From assembly GCA_963820055.1 (NCBI GenBank), contig CAWFYJ010000004.1:186001-250000 (forward strand): 64,000 bases of DNA. The letters run 5' to 3'. A program made the position numbers and the translations under genes. The first letter of the stretch is position 1. Each line of letters opens with the position of its first letter. This DNA comes from RHKX01 sp963820055 (GTDB lineage Bacteria; Actinomycetota; Thermoleophilia; Solirubrobacterales; 70-9). The notes beneath the pieces were generated by a model that had not been told where the DNA came from, ran no database searches, and was given only the letters and a program-made list of their open reading frames with translations. Positions 48,972 through 56,841 of this stretch are shown one piece after another.

Positions 48972-50065
48972 GTCCGATCGACGAAGGACGAGCCGAGACC
49001 CCCGACTTCGGCGACCTGGCGCTCCTGCTCCACGCCGCGCGGCCGGCGCCGGATCCCGGCTGGGCCGCCGGGCTCGACGAGCGGGCCGCCGCGGGCTTTC
49101 CCCGCGGCGGCGGCAGCTCGCCGCGCCGGCGCCGGGTCTCCGGCTGGATGGTGCCGGCGGGAGCGCTGGCGAGCCTGCTTCTGGTGGTAGTGGTGGTCGC
49201 GATCGGGAATGGCGGCGGCAGCTCCGATTCGGTGTCTTCGTCCGGCTCGGCGGTCAGCACGACGGTTGAACCGGCGCAGGGCACGGCTGAACCGAGCACG
49301 GCGGACTCGAGCGGCGGGACCGAGCCCTTCCTCCGTGAGTCCGCTCCGTCGACGTCCTACGACGCCGGCGGAACCGCCGACAAGATCGCGCCGGGCACGG
49401 CGAACCGCAAGGTCGACCGGGACGCGCAGCTGACGCTGTCGGCGAAGCCGGACGACGTCCGCGGCGTCTCCGACGAGGTGATCTCGATCACCCGCTCGCT
49501 CGACGGCATCGTCGCCTCCTCGCAGGTGACCGAGGGCACCGACGGCGCCTCCTCCTCCCTGCAGCTGACGATTCCGACCCGCAACCTCGACGCGGCGCTG
49601 GACCGGATGACTGACCTCGCCGACGTCGACTCGCTGAACGAGACCTCGGTCGACATCACGAAGCCCGTCGTCAGCGCCCAGGACACCCTGCGCGACGCCG
49701 AGGCGCGGCGGCGCGAGCTGCTCCAGGCGCTCGGCAACGCCTCGACCGAAGCCGAGGCCGACGCGCTGACGCTGAAGATCGCCGACGCCCGGCGCGAGAT
49801 CGCCAAGGCCGAAGCGGCTTACGAGCGGCTCGCCAGCAAGGCGCGTCTGTCCCAGCTCGACGTCACCGTCCGCAGCGACCCGGGTGCCAGCGACAGCCGG
49901 TCGCTCGGCGACTGGCTCGACGACGCGGTGAGCGTGCTCGAGACGGTGGCCGGGGTGCTCCTGATCGCGCTCGTGATCATCGTCCCGATCGGCCTGGTGG
50001 CGGCTTTGATCGCCGCGGTCGCATTGCGGATCCGGCGCCGGCGCCGGGAACGCGCGCTCGACTGA
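48968..50065 (+). CDS. DUF4349 membrane protein (candidate anti-sigma partner)
   Basis: A 365-aa protein: cytoplasmic residues 1-57, a membrane helix (W-M-V-P-A-G-A-L-A-S-L-L-L-V-V-V-V-V), a Ser/Gly-rich external linker, the DUF4349 domain (about 140-300; R-D-A-Q-L-T-L to V-T-V-R-S, with a coiled-coil middle) and a second C-terminal helix (about 318-350) ending R-R-R-R-R-E-R. Position after an ECF sigma gene suggests the N-terminal segment binds sigma; this is inference. Confidence 0.82.
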   Translation: MSPIDEGRAETPDFGDLALLLHAARPAPDPGWAAGLDERAAAGFPRGGGSSPRRRRVSGWMVPAGALASLLLVVVVVAIGNGGGSSDSVSSSGSAVSTTVEPAQGTAEPSTADSSGGTEPFLRESAPSTSYDAGGTADKIAPGTANRKVDRDAQLTLSAKPDDVRGVSDEVISITRSLDGIVASSQVTEGTDGASSSLQLTIPTRNLDAALDRMTDLADVDSLNETSVDITKPVVSAQDTLRDAEARRRELLQALGNASTEAEADALTLKIADARREIAKAEAAYERLASKARLSQLDVTVRSDPGASDSRSLGDWLDDAVSVLETVAGVLLIALVIIVPIGLVAALIAAVALRIRRRRRERALD

Positions 50066-50245
50066 TCAGTCGAGCAGCTCGAAGTCCGACTTGCGGGCAC
50101 CGCACACGGGGCAGAACCAGTTGTCGGGGATGTCGGCGAACTCGGTGCCGGCGGGAATGCCGCCGTCGGGGTCGCCCTCGGCGGGGTCGTAGATGTACCC
50201 GCAGGACGTGCAGATCCACTGCTGTGCGACGACTGTCTCGCTCAT
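50066..50245 (-). CDS. Rubredoxin
   Basis: A 59-aa gene found by direct reading: ATG at 50245, TGA at 50066-50068. The four iron-binding cysteines are C12 and C15 (C-T-S-C-G-Y-I-Y-D) and C45 and C48 (C-P-V-C-G-A-R-K), with the family aromatic residues in D-N-W-F. It is a one-electron carrier, classically for alkane hydroxylases or oxygen/peroxide reduction. No alkane hydroxylase is in the window. Its stop abuts the DUF4349 stop inside the palindrome CTCGACTGATCAGTCGAG. Confidence 0.95.
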   Translation of the reverse strand: MSETVVAQQWICTSCGYIYDPAEGDPDGGIPAGTEFADIPDNWFCPVCGARKSDFELLD

Positions 50246-50267
50246 GGGCCGGGGAGCCTAACGTAGA

Positions 50268-50912
50268 GTGGCGCTCGTGGAAGAGCCCGCAGTCCCCCGC
50301 CCCGCGGCCACGGTGATCCTCCTGCGGCGCAGCGGCAGGCACCGCACCACCGGCCTCGAGGTGCTGATGCTCAGGCGCGGCGCCGACGCCCGCTTCATGC
50401 CCGGCGTCTGGGTCTTTCCCGGCGGCGCCGTCGACGCCGAGGACCACGACGCCGCCCGCGCCCTCGAGCACGATCTCGACACCGACGAGCTCGCCCACCG
50501 CGTCTGCGGAGCCCGCGAGCTCGGCGAAGAGGCATCGGTCGCGGTCGAGGCGACCGCCCTCCACCCCTGGTCCCGCTGGGTCACGCCCGCCCTCGTGCCG
50601 ATCCGCTTCGACACCCGCTTCTACGTCGCCCTCGCGCCGCCCCACAGCAAGCCCGAGCCGGATCTCACCGAGGTCGACGAAGCGCGCTGGCTGAGCCCGG
50701 CCGGGGCGCTCGAGGAGCACGCCGCCGACCGCCTCGAGCTCTCCTTCCCGACCGTCAAGCACCTCGAGGAGCTGACCGCCTACCCCGACGCCGACGCAGT
50801 CCTCGCCGAGGGCTCCGGCCGCCGCGTCGAGCCGATCACCCCAAAGGTGCGCGGCGACCGTGAGAACTTCGAGGTCCTGCTGCCGGGGGATCCGGGATTC
50901 GCCGACGCGTAG
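50268..50912 (+). CDS. Nudix hydrolase with split Nudix box (NUDT19-like)
   Basis: A 214-aa Nudix protein. F-P-G-G-A-V-D opens the Nudix box and A-R-E-L-G-E-E-A closes it, but about 30 residues are inserted between, as in peroxisomal NUDT19-type CoA diphosphatases. That makes CoA or acyl-CoA a possible substrate, fitting the acyl-CoA theme. GTG at 50268; a GTG three codons later is also possible. Only 22 bases separate it from the divergent rubredoxin start. Confidence 0.85.
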   Translation: MALVEEPAVPRPAATVILLRRSGRHRTTGLEVLMLRRGADARFMPGVWVFPGGAVDAEDHDAARALEHDLDTDELAHRVCGARELGEEASVAVEATALHPWSRWVTPALVPIRFDTRFYVALAPPHSKPEPDLTEVDEARWLSPAGALEEHAADRLELSFPTVKHLEELTAYPDADAVLAEGSGRRVEPITPKVRGDRENFEVLLPGDPGFADA

Positions 50913-50956
50913 GGGCGGCGGGCGGAGCGCCCCTTACCGGCGTGGGAACGCCACTC

Positions 50957-51012
50957 AACTGCAACTTCGGTCCCCCACAGGGACCAAACTTGCAGTTCGG
51001 CGCGCAAGTCAG
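50957..51012. repeat. Hairpin repeat family HR-A, copy 2
   Basis: A 17-bp stem with two mismatches, 50957-50973 pairing with 50981-50997, loop CCCACAG, followed by a tail ending GTCAGC. Sequence between the arms and the tail matches copies at 17991 and 62763. It stands 44 bases after the Nudix stop in a 202-base gap with no other feature. Confidence 0.75.
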
Positions 51013-51114
51013 CGCCAATCGCCGGCGAACCGCCCGCCTGCTCCCCCTCCCAGCCCTAAAACAGCCAACCCGCGCCCCCAGCACCGGCGCGAGCCGAACG
51101 CCGGGCCCCGACTC

Positions 51115-51789
51115 CTACCCCGGGAACGGCTCCATCCCCGCATACCAGGGGCCCGTCGGGTACGTCGCGGCCCCGGCCTCCTCGAGCTCGGAGCGGACGC
51201 GGCGGAAGAGGTCGCCGGCGTTGTCGAGGGCGAGCTCGAGCTCGGCGCGGGACAACTCGCGAAGGTGCCAGAGGAAGTAGAGCTGGCGCTCGGAGGCGCC
51301 GAAGGAGACCTCGCGGTCGATGCTCGAGGTCCAGTCGAGGAAGCCGGGGCTGAAGAGCTCGCGGAGAGCGATCGGGTCGTGGCCCTTGGGAACCGTGGCG
51401 ATGAAGCGCTTGTTGAAGTCGATGCTCTCGAACTGGACGCGGAGGCGGCTCATCTTCCGGAGCTGCTCGTCCGGGGTCGCCTCGATCGACTCGACGTCGA
51501 AGGCGGGGACGACGTTCGTCAGGTCGGGCATGTGCGCCTTTGCGAGCACGGCGCCGGGCAGGACGGTCTTGCGGAACATCCCGCCGGACTCGTATTCGGC
51601 GGCGTCGCAGCTCGACCCCCAGTACTCGTTCGCGAGCTCGCCGGTCAGCCGGTTCGAGCCGCCCGGGCACAGCGCCGGCGGAGCGTCGCGCGGGTTCAGG
51701 CCGCCGACCTCCTCGTAGGTCAGGCCCCGGTCTGCGGCGACCGCCTTGACGGCGGCGACCCAGCCGTCCCTATCGTCGCTCGCACTCAC
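51115..51789 (-). CDS. Conserved-looking protein of unknown function
   Basis: A 224-aa soluble protein; I do not recognise a family. It has an early G-L-N-P-R-D-A-P-P-A-L-C-P-G-G segment, two nearby cysteines (A-L-C-P and S-S-C-D), and a mostly helical second half (L-R-E-L-S-R-A-E-L-E-L-A-L-D-N-A-G-D-L-F). No signal peptide or membrane helix. GTG start overlapping the SCP2-like gene stop by 4 bases, so it is translated after it, downstream of the mce cluster. Confidence 0.7.
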   Translation of the reverse strand: MSASDDRDGWVAAVKAVAADRGLTYEEVGGLNPRDAPPALCPGGSNRLTGELANEYWGSSCDAAEYESGGMFRKTVLPGAVLAKAHMPDLTNVVPAFDVESIEATPDEQLRKMSRLRVQFESIDFNKRFIATVPKGHDPIALRELFSPGFLDWTSSIDREVSFGASERQLYFLWHLRELSRAELELALDNAGDLFRRVRSELEEAGAATYPTGPWYAGMEPFPG

Positions 51790-52196
51790 GCTTCGGCGAG
51801 GTCGGCGCGGCCCTGCTCGATCAGCAGCTCGCGGTAACGCGGGAAGACCGGCTTCAGCAGGGGCACGAGGACGAGGAGCTTGTGGGTCGGCCCGGTCGCG
51901 CTCATCTGGCCGCGGGCGAGCGCGAGCGGGACGTTGACGTCGCCGAGCCAGAAGCGGTGGGCAAGGTCGGCGTCCATCGAGAGGACGATCTCCGGCTCGG
52001 CGTCGGACGCCCCGAACTCGACGGTGGCCCGGTCGTCGGGCCGCAGGGTCATCGTGATCGCCGAGTCGGGGTCCCGGTACTGGTTGCGGACGATCGTGTC
52101 GGCCCGGCCGATGCCCAGCTCCTGGTCGTCGCCGACGAGCGTGAGCATCCCGCCGAGGATCCCGTAGACCTCGTCGGCGTCCGCGAAGTACGCCAA
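51786..52196 (-). CDS. SCP2-like sterol/lipid-binding protein
   Basis: A 136-aa protein resembling the sterol carrier protein 2 fold: D-P-D-S-A-I-T-M-T-L-R then V-L-S-M-D-A-D-L-A-H-R-F-W-L-G, G-Q-M-S-A-T-G-P-T-H-K-L-L. Such domains hold hydrophobic ligands including acyl-CoA. The first possible start is TTG at 52196, because a stop precedes it in frame. It lies 61 bases after the last mce gene on the same strand and may receive lipid brought in by that system. Confidence 0.72.
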   Translation of the reverse strand: MAYFADADEVYGILGGMLTLVGDDQELGIGRADTIVRNQYRDPDSAITMTLRPDDRATVEFGASDAEPEIVLSMDADLAHRFWLGDVNVPLALARGQMSATGPTHKLLVLVPLLKPVFPRYRELLIEQGRADLAEA

Positions 52197-52257
52197 CCCT
52201 CAGGCCCCGATTCCCGTGCTGCTCACGGGGCCATCGTATTCCGCTCGCAAGCGGCGC

Positions 52258-53841
52258 TCAGCGATCCTTGGTCACGTGCGGGAAGTGGGTCCCGCCGAAC
52301 TCGCTCGGATAGTCCGGCGCGACGAAACATGGTGCGAACGCGGACGTCGTACCCGGGATCGCGCCGGGCGGGTTCGGGTCGTCGTAGGTAGAGACGGTCG
52401 GGCTCTTACCGTCGTTCATGAACCGTTCGCCGCCGCCGGTGTTGTCGCAGTCGAAGTTCGGGAAGATCCCGTACCGCGCCGCGTCGCCGCTGCGGATCAG
52501 GTTGTCGTAGGGCGGCAGATAGCCGTTGCCGCGGTTCTCGGGGAGGCGGTTCGGGTAGATCGCCAGCGACTCCTGGGTGATGTAGCCGAGCTGCTTGAGC
52601 ACGTGCCGCGCCGCCGGCTGACCGGGCTGCGGCGTCAGCTGGCCGGAGAGGCCGGCGGGCGGGTTCGACAGGAAGTCGGTGACGTTCGTCCGGTAGTAGT
52701 TGAGCCAGGAGACGACCGGGTTCAGGTTGGCGAGGAACGGATCGAGGTTGTTGAGCGTCGGCTTGAGCTCGTGGAGGAAGCTCGCCAGCGCCGGGAAACC
52801 GCGGCGCGAAGCGCGGTTGAGGTCGTCGAGGTCGTAGAACAGCGACCGCAGGTTCGGCGAGAGGCGGCGGACGCTCCGCAGCGTCGGGCTGATGTCGTTG
52901 GCCACCGGCAGCAGCTTCTGGACGAGCGGCCGGGTGTTCTTCTGGAACGCGTCGAGGCGCTGCAGGGTCAGCTGCGTCTCGTTCTCGAACGTCGGCGCGA
53001 TCTGGAAGAACTGCTTGAGCGACTCGTCCTCGGAGGCGAGCGTCTCGAACGTCGTGTTCGTGCCGGTGATCGCGTCCGCGAGCTGGCCGTCGCGCTCGCT
53101 GAGCGCGTCGAAGACGGTGCCGGTGTCGCGTACGAGCCCCTGGAGCTGATCCTTCTGGCGGCGCAGGACCGACAGCACGTTCGAGGCGTCGCCGAGGAAC
53201 GGCCCGAGGTTGCCGAGCGCGTCGTTGAGGTCGAGGCTGCGACCACGGATCGCGATCGCCGCTCCCTGCTGCCACTGCTGGAAGGCGGTCCTCGTCTCCT
53301 TGTCGAGGGCGTTGAAGATCTCGTCGATCTGCGTCTGGTCCTGGACCTGGGCGAGGCCGAGCGAACCCCCTTCGGGGATCGACTGGACGTTCTCGGTCTC
53401 CGCGTCCGTGTTGTTCGCCGAGGCTCCGAGCGAGACCGGAGCGCCGGAGCCGCCGGGTTCGTTGCCCGCGGTCAGCTCAACGTAGGTCTCCCCGAGCAGC
53501 GTCTTCTGGCGCAGGATCGCCCGCGCGTCGCTGGAGATCGGAGCGAACTCCGGCTCGATCTCCATCTCGACGAGCGAAGTGTCCTGGCCGTCGATCTGAT
53601 CGTCGACCGGCGCGAGCTCGACCGACTTGACCTTACCGACGGAGACGCCGCCGATCCGGACGTCGGACTCCTTGGCGAGCTGCGTCGCCTCCGGGAAGTA
53701 GGCCTCGATCCGGTAGCTCTCCGGCTTCAGGGGCACCGGGCCGCCGAAGGAGACCCAGAGGAAGAGGAGCAGCAGGAAACACGAGAGGGTGAACCCGACG
53801 GCGATCAGGACCTTGCCGATCGATGGAGCTGATTTCTGCAC
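52258..53841 (-). CDS. Mce family protein, sixth in cluster (MceF position)
   Basis: A 527-aa mammalian-cell-entry protein. One N-terminal signal-anchor helix (V-L-I-A-V-G-F-T-L-S-C-F-L-L-L-L) precedes the MlaD/MCE domain (about 40-120; V-R-I-G-G-V-S-V-G-K-V), then a long helical region and a Pro/Asn-rich tail with cysteines. Mce proteins form a hexameric tunnel that carries lipids across the periplasmic space. GTG start. Last of six mce genes, ending 19 bases after the preceding one. Confidence 0.92.
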   Translation of the reverse strand: MQKSAPSIGKVLIAVGFTLSCFLLLLFLWVSFGGPVPLKPESYRIEAYFPEATQLAKESDVRIGGVSVGKVKSVELAPVDDQIDGQDTSLVEMEIEPEFAPISSDARAILRQKTLLGETYVELTAGNEPGGSGAPVSLGASANNTDAETENVQSIPEGGSLGLAQVQDQTQIDEIFNALDKETRTAFQQWQQGAAIAIRGRSLDLNDALGNLGPFLGDASNVLSVLRRQKDQLQGLVRDTGTVFDALSERDGQLADAITGTNTTFETLASEDESLKQFFQIAPTFENETQLTLQRLDAFQKNTRPLVQKLLPVANDISPTLRSVRRLSPNLRSLFYDLDDLNRASRRGFPALASFLHELKPTLNNLDPFLANLNPVVSWLNYYRTNVTDFLSNPPAGLSGQLTPQPGQPAARHVLKQLGYITQESLAIYPNRLPENRGNGYLPPYDNLIRSGDAARYGIFPNFDCDNTGGGERFMNDGKSPTVSTYDDPNPPGAIPGTTSAFAPCFVAPDYPSEFGGTHFPHVTKDR

Positions 53842-53860
53842 GGCTAGCTCATCCCTCCCG

Positions 53861-55183
53861 TCAGCAGGCCCCCGCGAACGGCGCGCCCGGGGCGAACAGC
53901 TGCTGCAGGCCGGTGACGGCAGGTGCGAGCGGGCTCGACCCGAGCAGCGAGAGCGCCTCGTCGCAGCCGATGGTCAGGTAGATCCGGCGGTCGACGCCGT
54001 GGGCGTCCTGGACCTGGAAGACGGACCCGGAGTTGTGGCCGAGCCACGCGCCCCAGAACAGGTAGCCCTCGTCGCGGCCGGGCGTCCCGGGCGGCTCGGC
54101 GCCGTTCGGGTTGTAGGCGGCCATGTTCCCGAGCCGGTTGATCTTCTTGCCGACGACCGTCAGCTTCGGAGTCGCCTTCGCAAGCCTGCTCGCCGCCTTG
54201 TCGAGGCTCTTGACCGGCTTCCGCGCCGTCCGCACGAACGGCCTGATCTCGCCCTTGATGACCGGCGTCGTCTTCACGGCCAGCCGCTTCGTCGAGGAGT
54301 TGACCTCCTCGAGGTTGCGGGCGAACGGCCGCAGGTCGTTGAACGCCGGGCCGAGCTGATCGGCGAACTGGGAGATGTGGTTCAGGGCCACCGTCGACTC
54401 CTGCAGCGTCCCGGGCAGGAGGCGGATCGCCCGCTGGACGCTCGGGTCCTGTTCGGCGATCGCCCCGATCGACGTGTTCGACTGCTCGACGAGGTCGGTC
54501 AGGCTCTGCTCGCTGCGCCCGACCTCCTTCGTCAGCAGGTTGAAGTTGGTGATCAGGCGGCGCAGGTTGTCCTTGCGCTCGGCGACCTTCGAGTTGATCG
54601 TGTCGAGATCCTTGGTCAGCGGCCCGAGCGAGCCGAGCAGCCTGCCGAGGTCCTTGCCGCGCCCGTCGAGCGCCTGGCCGCCGCTGACGAGCAGCAGCCG
54701 TAGGTAGGCGCGCGTGTCGGAGTCGAGCGAGCCGAGGACCTCGTCGAGGTTGACGTCGGGGGCGGTGTTGGCGAGCTGGACCGTCCCGCCCTCCTCGATC
54801 GCGCCGGCCCTCTGAGTGCCCGGATCCATCTCGAAGAACATGTCCTTGAGCCCGGTCTGCGGGCGCAGCAGGATCGTCGCATCGCGATAGACGGGCAGGA
54901 AGTCGCGATCGACGCCGAACGTGACTACGGCGACGCCGTTCTCGAGCGACACGTCCTCGACGTCGCCGACCTTGACCCCGGCGACGCGCAACGTCTGCCC
55001 CTGGCCCGGCACGACCGCCTGGGCGGTCTGGAACTCGGCCTTGAGCTCGAAGGGGCGCTCCTCGAGGACCGGGATCCGGAGCCGCTGGTTCTGGACGATC
55101 ACATACGCGGCCGCGAACCCGACCAGCAGGAGCAGGGCGATCGCGACGAAGTCGCGGAAGTGCTTTCGGATCGCGACGCTCAT
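53861..55183 (-). CDS. Mce family protein, fifth in cluster (MceE position)
   Basis: A 440-aa Mce protein: N-terminal membrane anchor (A-I-A-L-L-L-L-V-G-F-A-A-A-Y-V-I-V), MCE domain with L-R-V-A-G-V-K-V-G-D-V, coiled helical section (about 130-330), and a C-terminal part with cysteines ending F-A-G-A-C. No lipobox, unlike mycobacterial MceE lipoproteins, so the assignment rests on gene order. Start overlaps the previous stop by 4 bases. Confidence 0.92.
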   Translation of the reverse strand: MSVAIRKHFRDFVAIALLLLVGFAAAYVIVQNQRLRIPVLEERPFELKAEFQTAQAVVPGQGQTLRVAGVKVGDVEDVSLENGVAVVTFGVDRDFLPVYRDATILLRPQTGLKDMFFEMDPGTQRAGAIEEGGTVQLANTAPDVNLDEVLGSLDSDTRAYLRLLLVSGGQALDGRGKDLGRLLGSLGPLTKDLDTINSKVAERKDNLRRLITNFNLLTKEVGRSEQSLTDLVEQSNTSIGAIAEQDPSVQRAIRLLPGTLQESTVALNHISQFADQLGPAFNDLRPFARNLEEVNSSTKRLAVKTTPVIKGEIRPFVRTARKPVKSLDKAASRLAKATPKLTVVGKKINRLGNMAAYNPNGAEPPGTPGRDEGYLFWGAWLGHNSGSVFQVQDAHGVDRRIYLTIGCDEALSLLGSSPLAPAVTGLQQLFAPGAPFAGAC

Positions 55184-56841
55184 CCGCCGTCACCGCCGTA
55201 GGTCCGGTAGAAGCTCCGCAGGTCCCGCATCGCCTGCTTCTGGAGGCTGCCGGCCTCCTTCTTGTTGCCGTCGTCGGCGGCCTGCGCCGCCTCGCCGAAG
55301 TTCTTCAGCGTCGCCGTCGCGTCGTCGACGAGGGGCGCGGCGCCGCTGCCGCTCGCCGGGGTCGCGCCGAGCGGGGTGCTCATCTGCTCGGGCGGCGCGC
55401 CGGGCACCGCCGAGAGGTCGGGCGGATCCTGGTTCTCGCAAGGGGCGTCGGGGCGGAACGGCGTCTTCTCGGAAGCGTTCAGCGGCGGCATCGCGCCCTG
55501 GATCGGGAACGGGGTCACGCCGGCGAGCTGCTCACCGGTGCTCTGGTCCTGGAGCTGAACGGTGTTCGAGCCGCCGCCGCCGATCACGCGGATGTACTGG
55601 CCGTTGGCGTCGCCGGAGCGGCTCTCGCCGCTGATGCCGGCGAGCCCGTAGGCCGTCTCCTCGAAGATCCGCCCGTTCGGCCCATGGTCGGCGTTGTAGG
55701 TGGCGCCGCCGTCGACCCGGTCGTCGGCCCAGGGCAGGATCGTGTGGTTGAAGCAGCTCGAGAGCGCCCGGCTCTGCTCCATGAACGGGATTGTGTTCTT
55801 CGTCAGCTTGGCGAGGTCGGGCACCGTCGGCCGCAGGTCGGAGACGAGCCCGCGCAGCTCGGCGGGCTGGGCGAGGCCGCGGAGCTGAGCGAGCAGCGGC
55901 GTCGCCGCGTCGAGCGTCTCCGGCGCCGTGCGGACGCCGGGCAGGATCTCGCGGGCGAAGGCGCGCGTCGGCGGGAACGCCGCGTTCAGGCTCGCGAAGG
56001 CCCGGGTGCCGGCGTCGAGCGTGTTCGGCAGCTCCTGGATCGCCCGCTCGAGGGAGACGTCCTGGGCGGCGAAGCTGCCAGTCGTCGTCCTCAGGTTCGT
56101 GATCAGGTCGGCGAGCGCTTCATCGTTTCCGTTCAGCCCGGTGACGACGCGGTTGAGGTTGTAGATCAGCCCCGAGAGGTCGTGCGGGTTCTCGCCGAGC
56201 AGCGCCTGGTTGACCTGCGCGGTGTACTTGAAGGCGCCGGGCGAGACCTTGTTGAGCGTCCGCAGCGCCTGGGCGCCGCCCTCGTCGGTCAGCGCCTTGC
56301 CGAACTGGTCGAGGAGGACCTGCAGCTCCTTGCGGGTATCCGCCTGGAAGACGTCCGTCAGCACCTGGTCGAGCTGGACGGTGTTCGAGGTCTGCTGCGG
56401 CGGGAAGACGTAGTCGCTCGCCGCTTCCGGCGAGGACGGGCTGCCCGGGCTGACGTTGACGAACAGGTTGCCCTCGAGGAACAGGCGCGGCTTCAGCTCG
56501 AAGCGCGAGTCCTCCTTCAAGGGCAGGCCCTCGTCATCGATCTCCATCGTCACGACGGCGCCGCTTCCGTTGGCGGTCACGCCGGTCGAGCCGGTGTCGC
56601 CGGCCGCATCGGAGTCGGCCAGCGGCTCGACCTTCGTGACCTTGCCGACCTCGACGCCGGCGATCCGGACGGGAGCGTTCGGCCGCAGGTTCTGGGCGGA
56701 CCGGAAGACCGCCGTGACCTCGGTGCCGCCGCCCCACGGCACCTTCTTCGTGAAGGCGACGTAGGAGCCGATCGTCAGCACGATGACGAGGATCAGACCG
56801 ATCGCCCAGTTCGGCATCTTTTTGGGGGAGAAGCTCCTCAC
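55180..56841 (-). CDS. Mce family protein, fourth in cluster (MceD position)
   Basis: A 553-aa Mce protein. Membrane anchor W-A-I-G-L-I-L-V-I-V-L-T-I-G, MCE domain with V-R-I-A-G-V-E-V-G-K-V interrupted by a Gly/Ser/Thr-rich insert (about residues 75-95), helical section and a long Pro/Ala-rich tail. GTG start overlapping the previous stop by 4 bases. Confidence 0.92.
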   Translation of the reverse strand: MRSFSPKKMPNWAIGLILVIVLTIGSYVAFTKKVPWGGGTEVTAVFRSAQNLRPNAPVRIAGVEVGKVTKVEPLADSDAAGDTGSTGVTANGSGAVVTMEIDDEGLPLKEDSRFELKPRLFLEGNLFVNVSPGSPSSPEAASDYVFPPQQTSNTVQLDQVLTDVFQADTRKELQVLLDQFGKALTDEGGAQALRTLNKVSPGAFKYTAQVNQALLGENPHDLSGLIYNLNRVVTGLNGNDEALADLITNLRTTTGSFAAQDVSLERAIQELPNTLDAGTRAFASLNAAFPPTRAFAREILPGVRTAPETLDAATPLLAQLRGLAQPAELRGLVSDLRPTVPDLAKLTKNTIPFMEQSRALSSCFNHTILPWADDRVDGGATYNADHGPNGRIFEETAYGLAGISGESRSGDANGQYIRVIGGGGSNTVQLQDQSTGEQLAGVTPFPIQGAMPPLNASEKTPFRPDAPCENQDPPDLSAVPGAPPEQMSTPLGATPASGSGAAPLVDDATATLKNFGEAAQAADDGNKKEAGSLQKQAMRDLRSFYRTYGGDGG

